Assembly: GCA_944472155.2 (NCBI GenBank)
Contig: OX235273.1
Span: 102,818,582 to 102,882,581 of the forward strand
Direction: 5' to 3'
Length of the DNA stretch: 64,000 bases
DNA from: Trichobilharzia szidati
Taxonomy: Eukaryota > Platyhelminthes > Trematoda > Strigeidida > Schistosomatidae
Position numbers and translations under genes: made by a program. The notes beneath the pieces are model-generated. The model was not told the origin of the DNA. It made no database searches and saw only the letters and a list, made by a program, of their open reading frames with translations. Within the stretch, counting starts at the first letter, position 1. Every line of letters begins with the position of its first letter. Shown here piece by piece: positions 11,487 through 23,700 of the stretch.

Positions 11487-11926
11487 CTGGACAAATGGAA
11501 AAGAAATGAAATGAAGCAAACTGCATGATAATCCGACCAAACAGTCAACATGAAATGGGTGTTCTCCCAGTACACATATTATTGTTCATTCCGAACGAAT
11601 GCATACAGTTGCAATAGAGGCTGATTATTCATCATGTCTGAGAAATTATCCGCTCAGTTGTTGTACTTAATGGGAGAGTAGAAATTAGTCATTATGGTAG
11701 GATAATACGTCCACATTGGATGAGTGTTTCTCGTGTAATTGTGTCCACTGAGCTTGATGGTTTAGTGGAGGAGCTCTCATCTTCTCACTAGACAACATCC
11801 TCAGGCACTCGAGAGTCCTCCCAACCACTCACGATGGACTAACACAAATCATTGCTTCTGCATGATTCGAGAAATCAAAGTTTGATGCGTGTTTGAAATG
11901 TAACATTTGTTCAAACATTTGTTTAC

Positions 11927-11989
11927 CTCTTGATTGTACGAATTCCTTTTCATTAGTTTCCGCCAAGACTACTTTGGCAATTAGTGCAT
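11927..11989 (-). CDS. Partial copy, exon 12 type
   Basis: 63 nt, phase 1-1, acceptor TTCATTAG, donor GTAAAC. Encodes ALIAKVVLAETNEKEFVQSR, clearly related to, but different from, the exons at 28945-29007 and 52867-52929. Confidence 0.55.
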
Positions 11990-12783
11990 CTAATGAAGAG
12001 CAGACATCGATTCTTATGAGAGGATAATTTCAGAATTGTTAGGTGAAAAGTGAAATTAATTGATTGTGGGTTTGAGTGAATGTGTAAAATTGAGTGTTTG
12101 TAGGCACGAGGTGTGAATATTGTATATGTGTGTCTTTGTATATCAGACGAACTCTTGCACAATTGTCGTTCACTCTGTGGGATTTCAGTACATGTTTGCA
12201 ATGAAATTGGCGAAATGTGTCAACGTATTTTTGAGACGATCTTCCGGTGTATGCATTGCGATTGATGACCTTCTCTCTTAAAACTGTCCCAACTTCTCAG
12301 GTCAGTCATTCTACATTGAACGCATTCCGTGTGATTTGATGTCCTGACCGAATGCGATCAGTGCACTGGGTTCTTTTAGCTTGCAGAGCTTGTCTCTGAG
12401 TGATTTTGTAGATTTGAGTGGAGAAACCAAAATATAACTTTGTGTAGAATCTGACTTACGTTTTTAGACGTTTCTCCCAAATACAACCAAATCGTAGATG
12501 ACCCAAATTCATTCTTTGTATGTCAGAGTTAACAGTTTGAAATGGATCTCATTGGCTGCGGGATCTATGAGGTCGGTTTGTACGCCAAAGATTGTGGCTG
12601 GGAATTTCGATGGGTGAAAACCGTTTGAAAGATCGGAAATAGGAAATAACTGCTGTTCGGTATTCTCAGTTTGTTTTAAACGTGTTTCTGAATAAAGTCA
12701 CCTCATTGTCGAAAGTCTTACCTATCTGAATTCATTCTACGTGAACAAACAAATACACATATCCTTCGTTTAATTCTGTTTAC

Positions 12784-12840
12784 TAATTTGCATTACTATT
12801 ACGGGATTTTCCAGGCTATTCGCAGTTTTATAGTACACAC
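12784..12840 (-). CDS. Partial copy, exon 10 type
   Basis: 57 nt, one codon longer than the other two copies, phase 1-1, acceptor TTTTTTGACAG, donor GTAAAC. Encodes VYYKTANSLENPVIVMQI. Intron sequence on both sides matches the other copies. Confidence 0.5.
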
Positions 12841-14596
12841 CTGTCAAAAAACATCATGAATGTATCACATAGTTCAAAACACACACAATGAAAACGAGTA
12901 GATTTAGAATTTGTTTCATGAATTTTATTTCATGAAAGAGTATTTGATCAAAACTAAGAATTGTGAGTCGACAGTCACGACAGCGTAACACTCATTCAAC
13001 TGAAATCAATTACTGACAATCTTGTAACATGCAAAGTGCATTTCCTTCTCATACAAATACTTGGCTAATTATTCTTCTCCACAGGTGCCTTGAGTATTTC
13101 AATACTGCTCCTACTACTATGTCATGTGATTAGGAACTCTTAAGTAAGCGAAGAGATCTCTTATGTTCCTAACTTCCATTCGAACATGTCTCCTGTCCGG
13201 TGTACACGCGATCGATGACCTGACGAGTTGCTCGCTGCGTATTTCTTCTGGACTCATCGGTCGTTCAATGCTGGAATTTACGCCATGGGTGCATGTGTTC
13301 CTGGTTCCAACATCAGGCCGACGCACAACCTTGCCTCACTCACCTGATAATTATTATCAAGCAGATACCGCAAAGCATCACTGTGGGGCCAGGAATCCTG
13401 TGGCAGTTATTGCAACTTCGAAGATTACACTTTACTCCGCATCTTCCACTCGAAGCACAAATTTAGTGAATAAATAACTAACCGTAAGAATTCTATCTGT
13501 TCAGATCACCTTCAGTATAGAGAGAAAGTGTCGCTTTCGATCAATATTTGTAGTAGTCTGTTAGAAATGCTTCCAGTGAAGCGCATTTCATGTCACTCAA
13601 CCATATAGAAGAACTGAGTCCATTTTGCTGTTGAAAATCGAAATTGTGTTCATCATGCTGAGTGAAGTTGGCTTACAAACATATTTCTGAATCATGAAGT
13701 TCTGTATCGCCCTTCCGATTCTGACTGAATCTAACATCGTCATATATGAGGCTGGTCGTAGTTGAAACATGATTGTCTGGCTGACTGAGTGAAGGCAGGG
13801 ATCTCCTTCAAATTCATCTCACTGATAGTGATTGGTGTTGGATGTTGCTGGTTTTGGCTGATTGTTTGGTAGGTAGGTTGGTTGGTTGGTTTGTAGCTTG
13901 TATTTATGATATCCGTCTTCTCCGTGTTCATTCGAATTCCTTTCTTCGCTTCGTACCAATTCCGCCAAGTCGTTGGTCATCGCCTGAAAGTCTTTGAATC
14001 TTCGTGGCATTCAACGCTAATCTTCTACAAGATCCAGATACTGTAGAGTCTTCTCATCAGCCTGTTGAGTGATCCTTTCTAACACTATCAGAATCATCAT
14101 CGTCGGTGGTAAGTGGCCATAATTCACTACTGCCTCTACTTCAGAGATATCTGACCAATTAACAAAATAAAAATCTTACCAAATAACTAATTGACTATTT
14201 CACTAACTTACCCTGAACAGTCTAACTTTGCAACTAAATAAATGAACATGTATAACTCACCAACGTATCCGCTAACTAACTTGCTTGTTTGTGTACTTTC
14301 TGTGGGTACAGTGCAGTTTAACACATGACTACTCATGTGAATTATTCTGCTTTAATCGCAAATTAAATTTTCAGAAATCTAATGTGTGGGAATTATTTCA
14401 ATGTAATAACACAGGTAACCATGATATCACAAGCAATTGTTACTGTGTCCTCAAATTTCTGTTGTGAATTCCACATGAAATGGTCACGCGGTAACACAAA
14501 ATACACCAATATTAGATGTTGAGAAGTGCATCCAACTTCCCCCGCCCCCACACACAAAATCTCTCTTTTTCTCACGTTCACTGGCCACCTGTAGGG

Positions 14597-14604
14597 TATA
14601 AATA
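14597..14604 (+). promoter_or_regulatory. TATA box of the large gene
   Basis: TATAAATA lies 54 bases upstream of its fixed partner exon's start codon, so transcription probably starts near 14625-14635. The whole stretch from about 14420 to the first exon is repeated in reverse at 7.26-7.49 kb, which marks it as a conserved promoter unit. Confidence 0.65.
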
Positions 14605-14657
14605 GCGCGGTGATACTTTGTTTGCTGCTCAACTCAACATCTCTGCACACCAACAAC

Positions 14658-14709
14658 ATGATTAAGAAGCACTGGCTGATACTGCTGTTTGTTTGGACGT
14701 TGTTTCAAT
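14658..14709 (+). CDS. Large gene exon 1, signal peptide
   Basis: 52 coding nt encoding MIKKHWLILLFVWTLFQ, then donor GTGAGT in phase 1. The ATG is the first after the TATA box and is kept in the inverted copy at 7260. Confidence 0.8.
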
Positions 14710-17700
14710 GTGAGTGATTATCAGTAGTATCACGTAACTTTATGTTGTATGTATGACACTAAACTTTTATATGATTCTTAAGTTCCGTGTTTGTTCAGGT
14801 GATGATACTGCGCTTGTTTACCTCGAATTCACGTGAGACACAACCAGGTCGTTGTGCAACCTCCTGTGTTTTGTTTTGATTTGGTTGGACGAGAAAGATG
14901 ACTGTTTTCAATGACACTGAATCGTTGATATCGAAAGATTACAGTTGGAAGTGCATCTGTGAGAGACTGATGATATTCTGAACCTCGTATTTTTGACGCT
15001 AGCAATAGTGATTCCACGAGTGAGGGACGAAATACCTTTGCCTGCCACCGCCTCATGTATCTCTTAATCTATCTTTTTGTGTATCATTTGAGGTGCTTCT
15101 ATTGAGCCAGTTATATTGGTCGTTGTTCTAGAAACGTAATTGTTCGTGCTTCAGTATGAGACTATCTCGTTCAAACAGGCCACAACTCTAACATTGAAGA
15201 ATTTTTTTCCTGTCGTCTGTCGTGTTGCAACTAAATCGTCAAAAGACTCGAAAGACACAAATGGCTTCGAACAAAAGGCACTACTACAATTCGCTTGAAA
15301 CAATCGGGGTTATGTGTGCCAAAGAAACAGCTCCAGCCACTGCTACCTTGACTTGCTTGCTGTGTGACCTGTTTATTCAGTGATTCTGTATTGTTACCCT
15401 TCCTAATATATCTGATATTCACTCCAGTGTTATGCTGATGTATATTATCACTGACAGCTGCTGTTCAACTCTAATCAATCGGTGTTATTCATACGATTTT
15501 ATTTTATTAGTAGTAATGTTGTTAATGACAATAATTCTTCAATTATTATTATCGGTGAATATATATACCTGTTGAACGTGGAGAAAAGGAAGTTATGGAA
15601 AAGAGACTGCTTTGTTCATTCATCAGTCTTTTAATTAGGCACCTGTAAATCAGAAATTTCACCCTCCTTTGTTTTTGCTTTTTTCAATTTTGTTACAGTG
15701 TCCAACGTGCTGTGCAATGAATTATCTCCGGTACAAAACAGTAAGTCATGCTTACAGTGTTGTGTAGACGACTTGAATTTCTTTTCGACTACACTAAGTT
15801 GCTGCTGTGCAGACAGATAAGTAATGAATTTTTTCGCAGGAATCGAAGTTGACGTATAATCATCTTCGTGTATAACTATGCAATCACATGTGTACACGTA
15901 CAGAATGCTAATGAAACGAGAAGAGATAGGAGACCTAATAACCGACCTTCCCCATCTACAATAATGTTCGTCTAGGTCGCAGGAGACTAGATATCTCTGA
16001 TGGTTTGTTGATTGGGTCAATGTTAAGCAGGTTGTCCAATTTCCACTGAGTAAACTTAATTTAGATTTGAGGAATTAACACTTCCACCTCTATAACCATT
16101 CACTTGAAGTGTTCTCTATTCAATTAGATATGTTTCAAGTGGCTTAGATATCAAGGAGTAGATGTCATTCTCCCACATTGGCAGATATCACTTGGGCGAT
16201 AATACGTGGTGTTCTCCACCATTAAGCTCCAACTGATTTCTATATCAGAATATGTTACATAAAGATGACGTAAGCCTGTGTCAGACATGACTACTTCATG
16301 AAACAGTGGGATGAGAGGAGATCTGACGAGCGAATGCATATGTGTTCTGACTTGAATATGCGACCTTACTAGCACATTTTCACCCAACTCCTTTCTCCAC
16401 AGTCACTTTCAAATGGTCCTTGGACTTCCAAAATGGTTCCAATTCCTCCTTACAGTAAACAGGAAAACCATGTTCTTGATAGTATTCATATTTGTCAACT
16501 GTAAATACTACTTCCGACTTTCTTCTGTTTGTGTTTAATTCTCTTCTATCTTCTAGATGAATTGGCCACGCTAGTGAAGCATTACGCTGAACTGTATGGC
16601 TATTACAAGACTGCTGAATGTGAGTGAGGTTAATTGTAGTATATTCAAGCGTTGGTTAGTAGTCGTTTGATTGATTTTCACTTTGATCTCCGACTGATAT
16701 TAGTTGGAGAAGCATTGAACAATGCATTGGTTGCTTGACACCTATTTCATCCTCCTTCGACAATACTGATCCGTTCGCACCCTACAACCCGTAAAAAGAC
16801 ATAACTGAATGCCTACATGTTCAATGTCGAACCAAATGATAGTTCACCTTCTGGTGTGGAATTCAATGGCTGACCAATAAACTCTGACTTCTGCCTATTT
16901 GTCACATATACAACTCAACCACTAGATTCTCGGTGGATGTAGTCATGGGTGTTTACTACTAGACAGTCTCAAAACAAGATTGAAACACCATCTGTGCTTT
17001 GTAATGCCTCTACGACTGACATCATTCACTGCGTGATCAAACTTGAAGTGACTGTAATGCACAAGGAAGTTCAAATTTCATGCTTAATCGCCTTCTATAT
17101 CGAGTGTACATAATCTCCAAACCTCATCAACTCACTTTTATTATGTATTTCGTTAAGTTCATGTAATTTTAAACGATCGAAACCAACTAAATTGTGATCT
17201 GAACGCAGTGAACTGACTGTTTAGCTATCCGAGTTTCGGTGGAGAGACGTCCAGTCACAAAACACTCCGAAGAGAGCAAAAGATGATTATTCCTCTGTAG
17301 ATTTATGTGTGATTTTATTCAAAAATAGAACATGGAAAACTTCATATCTCCTGAAGGCACCTTCTTTATTACAAGACAAGTGCTTAGAATCAAATGGGAC
17401 ATTCTCAACACTGTGGAATCAAACAATCCTCGTAGACAGTGCAATCCCACAGTCGCCTTTACTCACTCAAACAAAATCTCGTCGTGAAGCAACACGTTAC
17501 CAATATAACCATACTACCACAAAGAGAAGCAATAAGAATTCAGATTCAACAGGGTACAATACAATTAATACTGATCAAATCGAAATATGATATTGCAGTT
17601 TAGGAGGAGCACGGACAATCATTACAACGTTAGTTGAATCGTCCAAATAAGTGTGAATACTGTAGTTAGACGGATCAAGAGGGATTTTGTGAACAGGTCT

Positions 17701-20700
17701 TCTGCCACAGGGATTGTTTGTGAAATATTCGACTGTAATGTTTTGTTTTACAGGCTTAGCATTATTGGCAGTCAGAACACCAGAAGTCAATTGGAATGTG
17801 ACGGATTTTAACGATGGTGAGATTTTCAAGCTAATTTCAGTAATAATAATGATGGTCATAATAATAGTGATCTTTTATTCAATGACAACCCACTAATATT
17901 TGTGTAATGACGTGAGAGATTGGAGAGCAGAGTGAAAGATTTCTTACATTGAGAAATGTTCTGAGTTTGGCACTCGAGCAATTGTTCTAAGTTTGATCAC
18001 GGATTGATGTCAGGAAGGGAACCAGTGACAACGACCTGTAAGTAGCGAGCAGTAGTTGCATTTCAGTGTTATGTGGCTCATCCTGCAACTGAATGGCGCC
18101 AACGTTTGAACTTCAATGGATGCGTACTGAGAATGAGTGCCAATCCACGATGAAAGAGATATCCAGTACTCGTGACTGGTTTTCAATCTTTCTCTAACTG
18201 ACATCAATCTGTGAACAAGCTTGAGTCAAGTCACTACAAACCTAGTCCTGAACATTTCTACTATAATTCACGGTGATTCTGTTGCAAGTTAACAGTAAAA
18301 TATCGAAGTATTATTACCACTGTATTGACAGAAGACATTGGTGTTTTTTGGCAGAACTGTTTATTCATTTCATGAATGATCTACATTCACATGTGAATGG
18401 AGAACACTTAGTTCAGCGAATAGTCTTTCGTTTGCCGATTTCACTTTCCTAATCAGTTGTACCAACGTCACAATTATATACAATATTTTTTCCACAAAAG
18501 AGGTCAGATAACAACGAAAGTGATTCGTTGTCAAAATCACGGTTTTCAATATCATTCAGTGTTATAAGATCAGCTAAATGAGAACATCTGAATTGCGTAT
18601 TACAATGATGGATAATTCATATAAATGATTTACAATCATTATGCGTAAACGAACAAAGGTTATTGTGGTTTCAAATGTGAGTTTGTAGGGAACACAAAAG
18701 ATAAGAACAGTTGGAAAATAAAACAAATGAAGAAGGTTGTGGGCATGCAAGTGGAAGTGGTTGAATAATTATTTCTTTTTGTATGCAGAACTTTGGTTTC
18801 TCTGTCTGAATGGATAGAACTTCGTCAAAGTGTAGATGAGACAAAAGCGTATCACCTTTAGCAGTTGATTGTTCTTCATTTTGTAGATTACTTCGAAGGC
18901 GGAGTTTGTTGCGATAGATTGACGACTGTTTGATCAAGTGTTCAACTATCGTAGTCCTCATAGATCCACTATTGCTATCAATATGACAACTCAACACTTC
19001 CGTCGTCTCCATTTCACACCCTTTGTATTTTTCTGCGTCCAACCTGAAACCTACCAACAGCGGTTGGGAACCGAACACGGCACTACAAGCGTGGTTTGCA
19101 AGTATTCTACTGCCAAACCACTAACGCATATCACACAATGACACAGTATTATTTACTGGGCGACTTCGTCATTTTTTTATTTCAGGGTTGACCACAAATT
19201 GGTATCAGTAAGAGAGACACTGAAAACCACCAGGGAGTACCGAACAGCTGACTGTCACGTCCTAGTTTGGGACTCATTGGCAGTAGGCGAACCACTGGGA
19301 TGGGACTTCAGCAAATCCTGACCATTCAGTCACTGAAACCCGTTTTCAGCTCAATTCTCATCGCCCTGTTGATTGATTCGACCGAGATGTTCCACTTCTG
19401 TTTACATGTCGGCTCTCCTGCTCCGGATGCTTCGAAGATGTCTTAGGACTCAGCTTGAAGCAATTTGTTGAATGGTGACTAGCAGTGGAGTGCAGGATGC
19501 ATATTTCGAGTTATTTGAGATTCGTTATCAGGATTCTGAACAATCAGAGTTTGTCTCCAGAACTAAATTATCCAGTTTGTGATAATGTCTCATCATGTTT
19601 GTGATATATTCTTCTATGGAATTACATGTTCACACCACAGCCTGCCAGTTTCACACATCTGCTGAGATTATTCTCATATTGGTGTTGAAAATGTCATTGT
19701 TTCTGTCTTACAGTTATACACGACACCAAGAAGCCGATATCTGCGAAAAATGCCCTGGAGTATGTGAACAGTGAGTACTAGTGATGACTGTCAATGAATT
19801 GAAGTCATAATGCAACATTCAATAATGCTAATCACATTTATCATGAGACCATAAAACCTACCAAATACCAATGGACTCTAGTGAGTACCTGTAGAACACT
19901 TGCATCAGCAAACAGTAGGGCTTGTTAGCTATCTAGATCAAAGTGTTCTGAACACCATCGAATGACCATTTATCGCCTTCTGGTGGCGAGGTCATCATCG
20001 ATGTGACCAATTTGACTCAGCGCAAACCACCTGATCTTTGGCTGGTTATTTTTTTTTTTGATTACAGCTTCAGTCCACACCGTATTTTCGGTAAAGGTAT
20101 GGAATTTTCAGCATGTGATATCGGTAACCCAAATATTGCAGGCCGACCATAGATAACAGGTGTGCGTCGGCAGGGGATCAAACCCCGGACCATGTGCACG
20201 GTCGGCGAGAGTCCTAACCACTCTGCCACCGACGCGAGCTGGTAATAAATCAAATCAAATATGCATTCTACACAGTTTGAGTAGGTGAAATTTCACCGCT
20301 TAGTTTTCTTGAGAAACGGAAATTATTCACCAATCCACTAAATGTGAGTGTGTGATGTACTTGATATCATAAATCGTGATCAGTGAAGTCGGCCTGAATG
20401 CATGACAATACGTGCTTATTATTTCACTGAAATGAGTGTTGTCATAACATACCACAATGAATAATTTCCACTTCCTGAATGGAAATATGCGCGAATATTC
20501 ACCTGTAACTTGTGTAAACTATGAGTTGATTTTCAAAATGCTTATTGTAAGGCTCAATCATTAGATATGTCTTCCACCGTGACAGTTACATACACATATC
20601 TGTCCAACTACACCTCATTTTTATCTTTTATCCAAATGACTCATGAATGATATTTTCATTTGATTACAGAACTCAAAAACGACTCTAATTGGATGAAAGT

Positions 20701-23700
20701 AAACGGATTGTCTGAGTTGCATGACGAATTAACGGGTATGATTTATTTTCAGAATAACGTCCTATAACATGACTGAGACTAGGCAACCTTGAAATTTTAA
20801 ACTAACAAGTGGAGACATTGACATGAGAACTCCTTGGAAAGAAATCGTCTGGAAACTGAGATTGTTTCACAGTCAAACTACTTCCCCATTTTGATAAACA
20901 AATATTTGTTATCGGTTTGATGACCATTCAAAAGCAACTAGGAGAACTGAACAGCTGTTTTGTTGTAGTTTGGTATTGTTCAACAGCGTGCAGTGTAGTT
21001 CCTGTGTTCGACATTCGGTGACCTGCTTAGACCTTGTGCTACTAAACAATCCTCCATCATTATACTGCATCTAATTTCACGAGGACTTCAACTCTTCAAG
21101 ACACCTGGTTTCATGATCTATATGATGATAATTGAGTCTGTCTCAAGTGTTTCACACCACTCAGACAAGATCGGTGTAGCCCTGGAAATGGTGGCGTTGG
21201 CGTTGCAACCCTCATCAATACTCAGTGGTGGTCCACAAACAGTAACGCATGTTTCAGATTCTCAAATGACAAAATCGACTGCATTACTGTGAAATGTCGA
21301 CCGAAGCACCTGTCTGTCTGAGTACAATTTCAACTATATTTTGAACACTTATATTGAGCCTTGTTGTAGTCTCTGAGAACTAAGCTCATTTGCTGATTAA
21401 TTCACTTCTTTCATTACCACCTTCCATGCCAACTGTTTTTCAGTAGTGACTGGAGATTTGAGTTCCTGTGACTGCACTTTGCCTTTATAATTAGTTCATG
21501 AAAATGTTATTCCTGTGATTCTAGTGTGGTAGATGGCACTGCAGCTGGACTAAGTTGAGTATTGAATTCCTTGGAATATGTGTTTCCTCCGGTAATACTC
21601 AATCTCTACTTTGACAGTTTGATGATTCTCGTGTTCTACCCATGCTCTTTTATTTGCTCAACTCATTCTCGCCTGGGTTAATTGAGATCGAATTTGTTAC
21701 ATTTCGCAGGGTCGTATGCGCTGTTGTTATGGCGACTGTGATGTCATCGAACCAGATTGTTAATAGTGTTGTGAATGAACACGAGAACTCACAAAAGACG
21801 ACAGCGAATGTTATCTTGTCGGACTCTGAGCTGCCTCTCTATACACAACTCTACCATCCCACTTCATCAGGTAGAACTAGAAGCAACCATAGAAATCTCT
21901 ATGCTCCGACGACTGACTATGAAACTCTGCAAAACTAAGCTTTGAAAATTATTCTTTGTACACAGAAGTCTTACGTTTTCCAATGGAACTGCCTCAACGA
22001 TAAATTCTATTGTCATTTCCCTATGACCTATCCAGAAATGTTCACACCTCTCATTTATTCACAGTCTGTGTCTCCACTTCAAAGTGATGCAATGAGAGAT
22101 TTATACACACTTTGGAGCATGAACGTGTTAGATGAGCTTAGTGAGTAAATAATGTGTCTTCATTTATCTGCTGCTCAAGGTTTCTCCAAAACTGCTCAAA
22201 ATTACCACGGTGAGTTTATTGATATATCCGATAAGTCTTTACATGTTTAGGAATATGCGAATGAATGTATGTATCTATAAATACTTAGATAGATATTAAG
22301 ATAGATAAATCGATGACAAATACATACATACATAGATAGATACATAGATGGATAGATAGAGAATTTCTGCAAGGGCATATCTCATCACGTACTTCCCTTT
22401 CTAATTTTGTGTGTTTGTTATTTCCAGATCATATTGCTTCAGAAGAAATTGCTTCCAAATTGGGGGACAAAAAATCGAAAATTGACCTAACTTCAGGTAG
22501 CTTTTGATCTCTGTGTGGAAGCATTTTCCATTATTGGTATCCAGTATAGTGGTAGATAAACCAAATTTTGATTTCCCTCTCCACGTCATCACTGTTCTAC
22601 ACAATCATGGTATCTGTACAGTATCATGGAGATCGTGACTGTGAAGATATTCATCTTCCTGGCATTCCATACACATACTAAAAATAATTCTACGTGGACT
22701 GCTGACTTCAACACTAGCAATTCAACAGGTATCTGAATTAACATCTAGTGCTGCAGACGATCTAACTCTGTAGATGCTGAACACGATTCATTTGCCCATA
22801 TCGAATCAACAATCCAACCGTTTACTTCGGCAACTTTACTCAAAGCAGAATTCAATACAAATTAACCCAACTATATAAGCCTAAGTCAGCAGCGACAGAC
22901 ATAATATAGTCATCTGTGCTCAAAAGCATCATGCCACCTATATACTCTAAATCAGTCCACTCATCCATTACAGCTGGGTCATGATCAGTCTCAGATCAAT
23001 AGCAACATACTCAACAATGCCTAACCTAATTGTGACAGTAGGTGTTATTTGAAAACAGACTGTTGCACATCGTTTGTTCATATTGTAACTCTGAATAAGT
23101 GAGATGTGAAGTGATTTGCTGAGTGGTGACTGGTAGTAGAAACCAAGATGCACATTTCATGCAATTTGAGATCCTTCATTTGGAAGTGCATGCATACTCC
23201 AGTTGATGCCTTTGTTTTTACTGAGACTCGAAACCAGTACCGATCACTTCAAACACCAAAGTGTCATTCACTGTACCACTTGGGCCACGAGACAGAGCCG
23301 CCTCTTGTGCAATGGACATCAGTTGTGTCATGCTTTGAGTGAATTTCGAATTTCCGGTTGACTGATTGGACTCAAACGTTCAACCAATGGAGAGTGTAGG
23401 CACGCCCAAATGATGAGTTCTGAATAAGACTAGGCAGTCCTCACGGATTACACTACTAGTCACTACTCACGAAAGTCTTCGTCATAGCGTCTCTATCAGG
23501 AGCCGATATCTCAACAGAGATTGATTATTTCTGCCAAATCAATCAACAGGAAAATCGAGATTGACACAAAGTAGACATTTGATTACACGTAAATAAGAAT
23601 TCGTGTTTCTGTGGAAAATGCTGTGTCTGACACTGTACTCTACTAATGCTTTTCAGTCTTTGATAACTTCACGAAATCTCTTGAAAATGCATGGAAGGCT

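Larger units (their letters stand above)
10490..14050 (-). pseudogene. Partial antisense copy of the large gene (exons 10, 12, 13)
   Basis: This block is the reverse complement of intron and exon sequence found at about 24.4-30.1 kb, with internal losses. Three family exons survive: 12784-12840 (exon 10 type, 57 nt), 11927-11989 (exon 12 type, 63 nt) and 11433-11486 (exon 13 type, 54 nt). All have AG/GT borders and phase 1-1. I could not find exon 11 or any exon before 10, and there is no first exon or promoter on this strand. It ends only about 600 bases before the plus-strand first exon, running antisense to that gene. It is likely a duplicated fragment, not a full gene. Confidence 0.65.

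Noticed and set aside
15631..16020. 129-codon minus-strand frame
   Set aside because: It runs antisense across exon 2 and its splice sites and shows no domain.
17575..17859. Minus-strand open frame antisense to exon 4, also open in the right arm (63537-63797)
   Set aside because: Exon 4 on the sense strand has proper borders, phase and length. The antisense frame is likely a by-product of the same conserved bases.
17714..17896. Single-exon signal peptide plus membrane segment protein on the plus strand
   Set aside because: The apparent signal peptide is the T-rich acceptor region, and the membrane segment lies after a good GTGAGA donor. The 63-nt phase-1 exon is the better reading, though a read-through isoform is conceivable.
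18671..19078. 135-codon minus-strand open frame
   Set aside because: The right-arm counterpart has lost a large part of it, no domain is visible, and part overlaps tRNA-like and family A repeat sequence. It looks like chance openness in an intron.
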